Assembly: GCA_015494725.1 (NCBI GenBank)
Contig: WGAR01000005.1
Location: 1 to 45,446 of the forward strand
Length of the DNA: 45,446 nucleotides
Direction of reading: 5' to 3'
Source: Thermodesulfobacteriaceae bacterium
GTDB taxonomy: Bacteria > Desulfobacterota > Thermodesulfobacteria > Thermodesulfobacteriales > Thermodesulfobacteriaceae
Position numbers and translations under genes: made by a program. This document shows positions 39,766-45,446 of this stretch, piece by piece. Under the pieces are notes generated by a model. That model made no database searches, was not told the DNA's origin, and saw nothing but the letters and a program-made list of their open reading frames with translations. Numbering within the stretch: the stretch's first letter is position 1; the number at the start of each line of letters is the position of its first letter.

Positions 39766-41090
39766 TGCCCGGCCGGCCCGGGAGGCTTTACGTAGCGGGT
39801 TTCGGGGATGAGTTCCGGTTCCCCGCAATGGAATCCCTGCGCGTAGGAGATTCCGTAACGGGTAAGTTCCCGCAGGATGCGTTCCTCCTCCACCTGTTCG
39901 GCTACCAGCTTAAAACCCTGTAACAGGGCGCAGTCGGAAAGGAACCCCAGGACCCGGCGATCGAACTCGTTGGTGATCAATCCCCGGATGCACCCACCGT
40001 CCACCTTAACCATATCCCAGGGAATGTCCCGTAGAAAGGAAAGATGCACTCCTTCGCTTCCGAATTTGTCCAGGCTCAGGGAGAAGCCTTCGCCCTTTAA
40101 GAAATGCAGTTTGGGGAAGAGGCTTAAGGGAGGGACGGTGCTTTGGGGATGGATTTCCAGGATGATATCCTGGGGATAGAGATCCAGCTCGCGAATCCAG
40201 GAGAGGAGATCCTGGCCCAGATCTCCCAGGATGTATTGCGGGGAGATATTTACGGCCACCCGACCTATTTCCGGGGTATTTTTGAGGAGGACCAGGGCCT
40301 TATAAAGGATCTGCCGGTCCAGGTCTTCGAAGAGTCCCAGGCCCTCCACCGAGGGAAGGAAGGTTCCGGCGGAGACGGTTCCCTCTTCGGAGATGAAACG
40401 GGCCAGGACTTCGTGAAAGACTACCTTTCCGGTGCGGATATTTAAGGCCGGCTGAAGGGCCACGGCCAGTTCTCCCCGCACGATGGCCCGAAAGATCTTC
40501 TGTTCCAGGCTTTTCTGTTCCGGACTCTCGCTACCCAGGATGACCAGAGGTTCCCGGGCCAGACGGGCCTTGGGCAGGAGCTTGAGGGTCTGGTGCAGGA
40601 GTTCCGCGGAGGGGGAGCCGCCGCACAGCACCCGGGTGATCAGGGTGGTGCGCACCGGAAAGGTCAGTTTCCCGTCGTCATAGACCAGATCCTCCACCAG
40701 TTCCTGGATGCGCTGGGCGATACGGGCCCCTTCTCCGGTCCGTTTTATGGGGGTGGCGATCCAGAAGATGTTCCGGGAGGTGGTTCCCAGCAGATCATAA
40801 ACCCGGAGGTGCTTTTTGAGGTGTTCAGCCAGAAAACTCAGGATCTTCTGCACCCCGAAGACCCCGAAGACCCCCTCCACCGCCTCCAGGCCCTGGATCT
40901 CCAGGAGGGTCAGGGCCAGAAAATACCCCTCCCGCAGACACCGGGACATCTCCGCGTTCAGGGCCCGCAGGAAGCCCCTTTCGTTGAAAAAACCGGTAAT
41001 CGGGTCTATAAGAAGGAGTTCCCGGGTGCGGGCGAGTTCCTCCTCGCACTCGGCCAGGCGTTTTTTCAGGAATCCCTGATCTTCGGGCAT
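39750..41090 (-). CDS. Degenerate GGDEF-EAL domain protein
   Basis: LLLIDPITGFFNERGF...; GGDEF site replaced by TSRNIFW; EAL-like ALQPALNIRTGKVVFHEVLARF, VNISPQY, LSLDKFG, VAEQVEEERILRELTRYGISYAQGFHCGEP. Confidence 0.85.
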   Translation of the reverse strand: MPEDQGFLKKRLAECEEELARTRELLLIDPITGFFNERGFLRALNAEMSRCLREGYFLALTLLEIQGLEAVEGVFGVFGVQKILSFLAEHLKKHLRVYDLLGTTSRNIFWIATPIKRTGEGARIAQRIQELVEDLVYDDGKLTFPVRTTLITRVLCGGSPSAELLHQTLKLLPKARLAREPLVILGSESPEQKSLEQKIFRAIVRGELAVALQPALNIRTGKVVFHEVLARFISEEGTVSAGTFLPSVEGLGLFEDLDRQILYKALVLLKNTPEIGRVAVNISPQYILGDLGQDLLSWIRELDLYPQDIILEIHPQSTVPPLSLFPKLHFLKGEGFSLSLDKFGSEGVHLSFLRDIPWDMVKVDGGCIRGLITNEFDRRVLGFLSDCALLQGFKLVAEQVEEERILRELTRYGISYAQGFHCGEPELIPETRYVKPPGPAGHHRRG

Positions 41091-41129
41091 GATATACCTT
41101 TGAGTTTAGCAAAAATCAGGGGGCCGCGC

Positions 41130-42275
41130 ATGCGGATCAAGACCCGCCCCGAGGACTTTGTGGTGTACGAGGTGGCGGACATCCATCCCGAGGGGGAGGG
41201 GGAATATGCCCTCTATCGACTCTGGAAGAGGGATCTTACCACCTGGGACGTTCTGGGGGAGATCGCCCGGCGTTTGCGTCTGCGCCAGGATCTTATCGGT
41301 TACGGGGGGCTCAAAGACCGCCATGCCGTGGCCTATCAATTCGTGACCATTCCCCGGGGTCCCCGGAGGGATCTTCAGGGTCGGGGCTGGCGGCTGGAAT
41401 ATCTGGGCCAGGTCTCCTCCCCCATGAACAAGGCGCGGTTACGGGGCAATCTCTTCGAGATCATCGTGCGGGAGGTGGATCGGTCCGAGGAGGAACTGGC
41501 CCGGGAAGCGGAAGCGGTGACCCGGTACGGTATCCCCAATTATTTCGATGAACAGCGTTTCGGTTCGGTACGCCACGGCCGGGGCTTTGCCGCCCGTGAG
41601 GCCGTGTGCGGCAATTACGAAAGGGCCCTCTATCTTCTTCTGGTGGAGGGCTCGCAATACGAATACCAGCGTACCGCATCCTTCCGGGAATGTCTGCGTC
41701 GGCACTGGCCCCGGGTGGCTCCCTGCCTGGATCTGGCCCCCAGTCCCTGGGAAAGACGACTTCTGGAGTTTCTCTCCTCCCACCGCCCCAGCAAACGCAC
41801 CTTCAAAAGGGCCTTCGCCCTGGTGGATAGCGAATATCTTCTCCTGCTGGCCCAGGCCTATCAGGCCTATCTCTGGAACGAGATCCTGAAGCTCTATCTG
41901 CTCCGCAGGGGGCTGGTGCACTTTCGGTTACCCTATCTTCTGGGGGAACTCTATTTTTATCGGGAGCTTCCCCCGGAGGAAAGCGAGCTTTTTACCCTCA
42001 AACTTCCCCTTCCCAGTCCCCGACTTCGTCTTTCCGAAAGGTGGCGGGATCTCTATCAGGAGGTGCTGCGCCGGGAGGGGATCGAGGACCTTTCCCGTCT
42101 GAGGACCCTGGTGCGGGGGCTGGTCTTTAAGACCTATCCGCGCGAGGCGGTGGTCTTTCCCCGGGAGATGAGCTTCCGTTTCGAGGATCCTCGCACCGTG
42201 CGTTTGCGGTTTTTCCTCCCCCGGGGTTCTTACGCCACCCTGGTGCTCAAACGCCTTTTTCGAGCCGGGACCTAG
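41130..42275 (+). CDS. truD: tRNA pseudouridine(13) synthase TruD
   Basis: MRIKTRPEDFVVYEVADIHPEGEGEYALYRLWKRDLTTWDVLGEIARRL...IGYGGLKDRHAVAYQFVTIP...GIPNYFDEQRFGSVRHGRGF. Confidence 0.95.
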   Translation: MRIKTRPEDFVVYEVADIHPEGEGEYALYRLWKRDLTTWDVLGEIARRLRLRQDLIGYGGLKDRHAVAYQFVTIPRGPRRDLQGRGWRLEYLGQVSSPMNKARLRGNLFEIIVREVDRSEEELAREAEAVTRYGIPNYFDEQRFGSVRHGRGFAAREAVCGNYERALYLLLVEGSQYEYQRTASFRECLRRHWPRVAPCLDLAPSPWERRLLEFLSSHRPSKRTFKRAFALVDSEYLLLLAQAYQAYLWNEILKLYLLRRGLVHFRLPYLLGELYFYRELPPEESELFTLKLPLPSPRLRLSERWRDLYQEVLRREGIEDLSRLRTLVRGLVFKTYPREAVVFPREMSFRFEDPRTVRLRFFLPRGSYATLVLKRLFRAGT

Positions 42276-42778
42276 GACTTCTTTTCCAGAGGAGCCCCGC
42301 ACTGCATACAGAAACGCGCGGTGATGGGGTTTTCGACCCCGCAGTCCGGACAGGTCTGTTTTCGGCGGGGTTTTTGCGGGCCCTTTTCCCGACTTTGACC
42401 GGAGATGCGGGCCTCGTAATCCAGGATGGCTTCCTTTAAGGCCTTGGCTCCCAGCACCGAGCAATGCCATTTCTGTTTGGGGAGTCCGCCCAGTTCCCGG
42501 GCGATGTCTTCGTTGCGGAGGGCCTTGGCCTCCTCCAGGGTTCGGCCCTTGGCCATTTCGCTGACCACACTGGCCACGGCAATGGCCGCCACGCACCCGA
42601 AGGTCTTGTACTTCACATCCACGATGCGTCCATCCCGTACCTTGATGTAAAAGGTCATCATATCTCCGCAGGCGGGATTACCCACCTCGCCCACTCCATC
42701 GGCATCCTCCAGAGTTCCGATATTGCGGGGATGGGTGAAGTGTTCCAGGACTTTTTCCGTATATTTTTCCGTAAACAT
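42272..42778 (-). CDS. IscU/NifU-type Fe-S scaffold with C-terminal zinc ribbon
   Basis: MFTEKYTEKVLEHFTHPRNIGTLEDADGVGEVGNPACGDMMTFYIKV...KTFGCVAAIAVAS...HCSVLGAKALKEAI, then CPDCGVENPITARFCMQCGAPL. Confidence 0.93.
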   Translation of the reverse strand: MFTEKYTEKVLEHFTHPRNIGTLEDADGVGEVGNPACGDMMTFYIKVRDGRIVDVKYKTFGCVAAIAVASVVSEMAKGRTLEEAKALRNEDIARELGGLPKQKWHCSVLGAKALKEAILDYEARISGQSREKGPQKPRRKQTCPDCGVENPITARFCMQCGAPLEKKS

Positions 42779-42797
42779 AGACTTCCTCCTTGAGTCA

Positions 42798-43964
42798 TTA
42801 TTCTTTCCAGATCGGGCTCATGGCCCGCAAGCGGGCCACGGCCTGAGGCAGGACCTCGAGGACCCGTTCGATCTCCTCCTCGGTGTTCCATTCCTCCAGG
42901 GTAAGGACCAGGGATCCCTGGGCCACCACCTCGGGAAGACCGATGGCCCGGAGCACGGGCGAGGTCTTCAGGGCCTTGGAGGCGCAGGCGGAGCCGGTAT
43001 TTCCGTAGATTCCGTATGCAGCCAGGGTAAAGACCAGGGCCTCGCCCTCGATGCCCTCGAAACAGAAGCTGGCGTGTCCCGGGAGTCTTCTCTCCGGATC
43101 GCCGGTATAGTGGGTTCGGGGGACCCGGGAGAGGATCCCTTCCACCAGACGATCGCGCAACCTCCGGAGGTAGGGTCCCTTGCGGGGGAGGCGTTCCTTC
43201 AGGATCCGGGCCGCCACCCCCAGCCCGATGATTCCGGGTACGTTTTCTGTTCCGGCCCGCCAGCCTCTTTCCTGGATTCCCCCGTGAATAAGGGGCATGA
43301 TCCGGAGCCCTTTGCGAAGATAGAGGGCTCCCACCCCCTTGGGTGCTCCCAGACTGATCCCGGAAAGGGAGAGCAGATCCACGCCCAGTTCCTTTACCTG
43401 GACCGGGATCTGGCCCACCGAGGCCACGGCGTCGGTATGGAAGAAGGAACCGTTGGCGTGGGCGATCTCGGCCAGGGTGCGGATGTCCTGGATGGTGCCG
43501 ATTTCGTTGCTGGCGTGCGCTACCGAGACCAGGATCGTGTCCGGGGTGAGCATCTTTTGCAGGGTTTCGGGGTTTACGCGCCCCTTCGAATCCACCGGGA
43601 TAAGGGCCATTTCGAAGCCCAGTCTTTCCAGGAAGCGGGCGCTATTGAGAACGGAGTGATGTTCGATGGCCGAGACCAGGATACGCCGGCCTTTTTTGCT
43701 GTGGGCCAGGGCCAGCCCCTTGATGGCCAGGTTATTGGCCTCGGCCCCGCAGGAGGTGAAGATGATCTCTCCGGCTTCGGCTCCGATGAGATCCGCCACC
43801 CGGGCCCGGGCCTCCTCGATCCTTTCCCGGATCTCGCCCCCCAGGTCGTAAACCGCGGAGGGATTCCAGAACCATTCCCGGAAATAGGGCTGGATGGCCT
43901 CCCATACCTCCGGGAGAACCGGGGTGGCTGCGGCATGGTCCAGATAAATGATTTTTTCCTTCAT
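42798..43964 (-). CDS. NifS/IscS-family protein lacking the PLP-binding lysine
   Basis: IIYLDHAAATPVLPEV...SAIEHHSVLNS...FFHTDAVASVGQIPV...LLSLSGISLGAPKGVGALYLRKG...GIQERGWRAGTENVPGI...GNTGSACASKALKTSPVL. Family clear, but SGHKxxGPKG reads SGISLGAPKG. Confidence 0.92.
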   Translation of the reverse strand: MKEKIIYLDHAAATPVLPEVWEAIQPYFREWFWNPSAVYDLGGEIRERIEEARARVADLIGAEAGEIIFTSCGAEANNLAIKGLALAHSKKGRRILVSAIEHHSVLNSARFLERLGFEMALIPVDSKGRVNPETLQKMLTPDTILVSVAHASNEIGTIQDIRTLAEIAHANGSFFHTDAVASVGQIPVQVKELGVDLLSLSGISLGAPKGVGALYLRKGLRIMPLIHGGIQERGWRAGTENVPGIIGLGVAARILKERLPRKGPYLRRLRDRLVEGILSRVPRTHYTGDPERRLPGHASFCFEGIEGEALVFTLAAYGIYGNTGSACASKALKTSPVLRAIGLPEVVAQGSLVLTLEEWNTEEEIERVLEVLPQAVARLRAMSPIWKE

Positions 43965-44239
43965 CGTTTTAACTCCGGATGTTTTTCGGTGTCCCGAACC
44001 TTTTTGATATAAAAACGGAAGAACCCCTCATCCTCCTTGAGCCCCAGGAATTCCTGACCTTTCTTGGCGCACCAGGCCGGGATATCCTCCAGGGCCCCGT
44101 CGTAATCGGTAAGGATCTCCAGGATCTGGCCCACCTCCAGTTCCTTCAAGAACTCCTCGGGCTCCAGCAGATGCATGGGACACATGCGATAAACCAGGTC
44201 CACCGTGACATCGGCCTGCATCTTCTCTACGAACTTCAT
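43961..44239 (-). CDS. TusA/SirA-like sulfurtransferase
   Basis: MKFVEKMQADVTVDLVYRMCPMHLLEPEEFLKELEVGQILEILTDYDGALEDIPAWCAKKGQEFLGLKEDEGFFRFYIKKVRD; TusA-type CPxP-like CPMH and C-terminal pattern; ATGA overlap with iscS. Confidence 0.82.
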   Translation of the reverse strand: MKFVEKMQADVTVDLVYRMCPMHLLEPEEFLKELEVGQILEILTDYDGALEDIPAWCAKKGQEFLGLKEDEGFFRFYIKKVRDTEKHPELKR

Positions 44240-44271
44240 GGCCCTCACCTTACTCTAGTATTCTAGTAGGG

Positions 44272-44300
44272 AAAATAACCCCCTTAATTCCTATTGTCAA
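44272..44300 (-). promoter_or_regulatory. Promoter of the tusA-iscS-iscU operon
   Basis: Minus strand TTGACA (44300-44295)-N17-TATTTT (44277-44272), followed by CTAGAATACTAG. Confidence 0.55.
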
Positions 44301-44358
44301 GATAGGAAATAGAGAAAAGGAATTTTTCCGCAGGCCGGGGCATGGTAAGCTAGGGACC

Positions 44359-45327
44359 GTGCTGGTGGTAAGGCTTCCCAACTGGTTGGGGGATGCGGTG
44401 ATGGCCACGCCGGTCCTCTCGGCTCTGGCCCGGAGGGAGGAATTTTTCCTGCTGGGGCGGGGGTTTCTGGAGCCGCTTCTGGCCTCCTTCCCCGGGGTGA
44501 GGGGTTTCATTCCGCTGGAAAACGGAAGATGGGGGGTCCTTCGAACCGCGCGGAAACTTCGGGCTTACGGGTTCCGGAGGGGGCTCCTCCTGCCCAATTC
44601 CTTCTCCTCGGCCCTGATCTTTTTCCTGGCCGGGATACCGGAACGGGTGGGCTATGCCACCGACGGGAGATCCCTGCTGTTGACCCGGCGGATCCCCCGT
44701 CCCGATGTATCCCTGCATCAGAGGGATTACTATCTGGAGCTTCTGTCTCGCTGGGGGGAGGAGGTAGAGGAGCGGGACCTGAAGCTGGTGCTTTCCCGGA
44801 GGTCCCGGGATCGGGCCGCCCGCTTCCTGCGGGGGTTAACTTTTCCCCTGGCGGTGCTGGCCCCGGGGGCCGCCTACGGTCCGGCCAAACGCTGGCCCCC
44901 GGAGCGTTTTCGGGCCCTGGCCGCCGAACTTTGCCGGCGCGGGTTCTCCGTGGTCCTGCTCGGAGGGGCCCAGGAGGCCCCCGCCGGGGAAGAACTGGCC
45001 CGGGATCTCCCCCGGGTCCTTAACCTCTGCGGGAAGACCGACCTGGCCGAAGCCGCCGCGGTGATCGAACGGGCCGCGGTCTTCGTGTCCAACGATTCCG
45101 GGCTCATGCACGTGGCGGCGGCCCTGCGCAGACCCCAGGTGGCCCTCTTCGGCTCCACCGATCTCCGGACCACCGCACCCCTTAATCCCCGCGCGGTGGT
45201 GATCCGCAAAGACCTCCCCTGTAGTCCCTGTCTTAAAAGGACCTGCCCCCAAGGGCACTATCTCTGCCTCCGGGGGATCTCCGTGGAGGAGGTCCTCCTG
45301 GCCGCACTGGAGGTGGCGGAATGCTGA
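44359..45327 (+). CDS. waaF: LPS heptosyltransferase (glycosyltransferase family 9)
   Basis: MLVVRLPNWLGDAVMATPVLSAL...VLAPGAAYGPAKRWPPERFRALA...VSNDSGLMHVAAALRRPQVALFGSTD. GTG start; followed by gmhB. Confidence 0.92.
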   Translation: MLVVRLPNWLGDAVMATPVLSALARREEFFLLGRGFLEPLLASFPGVRGFIPLENGRWGVLRTARKLRAYGFRRGLLLPNSFSSALIFFLAGIPERVGYATDGRSLLLTRRIPRPDVSLHQRDYYLELLSRWGEEVEERDLKLVLSRRSRDRAARFLRGLTFPLAVLAPGAAYGPAKRWPPERFRALAAELCRRGFSVVLLGGAQEAPAGEELARDLPRVLNLCGKTDLAEAAAVIERAAVFVSNDSGLMHVAAALRRPQVALFGSTDLRTTAPLNPRAVVIRKDLPCSPCLKRTCPQGHYLCLRGISVEEVLLAALEVAEC

Positions 45328-45446
45328 AACGACCGGTGGTCTTCCTGGACCGGGACGGGACCATAAACGAAGAGGTGGGCTATCTCAATCATATCTCCCG
45401 CTTGCGGCTTATCCCCGGGGCGGCCGAAGGCATAAGACGTCTTCGG
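45321..45446 (+). CDS. gmhB: D-glycero-D-manno-heptose 1,7-bisphosphate phosphatase (partial, runs off right edge)
   Basis: MLKRPVVFLDRDGTINEEVGYLNHISRLRLIPGAAEGIRRLR; HAD motif DRDGTIN. Confidence 0.88.
   Translation, partial: MLKRPVVFLDRDGTINEEVGYLNHISRLRLIPGAAEGIRRLR

Noticed and set aside
40593-41129. Upstream extension of the truD ORF
   Set aside because: Open frame lies antisense to the GGDEF-EAL gene; TruD homology begins at MRIKTRPEDF (41130).
42723-44012. 429-aa plus-strand ORF opposite iscS
   Set aside because: Antisense to a clear NifS/IscS homologue; no recognisable domain.

Overview
GC-rich, densely coded bacterial chromosomal window. The futalosine menaquinone genes, multiheme cytochromes, molybdopterin oxidoreductase, siroheme reductase-like protein and rubredoxin/ferritin suggest an anaerobic, probably thermophilic, sulfur-metabolising bacterium such as a Thermodesulfobacteriota member (inference). 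Core content: uvrA (partial), HDOD-GGDEF protein, MCP, rubredoxin-ferritin cluster, exbB/tolQ-like, mqnD, mqnB, ymdB-type phosphoesterase, rny, 6S RNA, zapA, zapB-like, dut, thyX, methyltransferases, TtrA-like molybdoenzyme, trpB2, rnpB, gpmI, rsfS, gyrB, dnaN, uvrD/pcrA, queH, truD, iscU/iscS/tusA-like operon, waaF-like and gmhB (partial). No CRISPR array, prophage or IS element was seen. Main points for a second look: (1) a five-heme cytochrome ORF interrupted by one in-frame TGA (39445-39447), with the same frame open for another 106 codons and a 7-bp hairpin just downstream, a candidate selenocysteine-containing multiheme cytochrome; (2) a NifS/IscS homologue in an IscU/TusA operon whose PLP-binding Lys is replaced (SGISLGAPKG instead of SGHKxxGPKG), suggesting a PLP-independent Fe-S assembly complex; (3) a TtrA-like molybdoenzyme with an N-terminal two-cluster ferredoxin domain fused in one Tat-exported polypeptide and no visible membrane subunit; (4) a cluster of six TCCACC-type boxes upstream of dnaN, a candidate oriC; (5) a perfect FNR-type palindrome at about -41.5 of a siroheme/ferredoxin operon; (6) 6S RNA and RNase P RNA genes packed against or into upstream coding genes.
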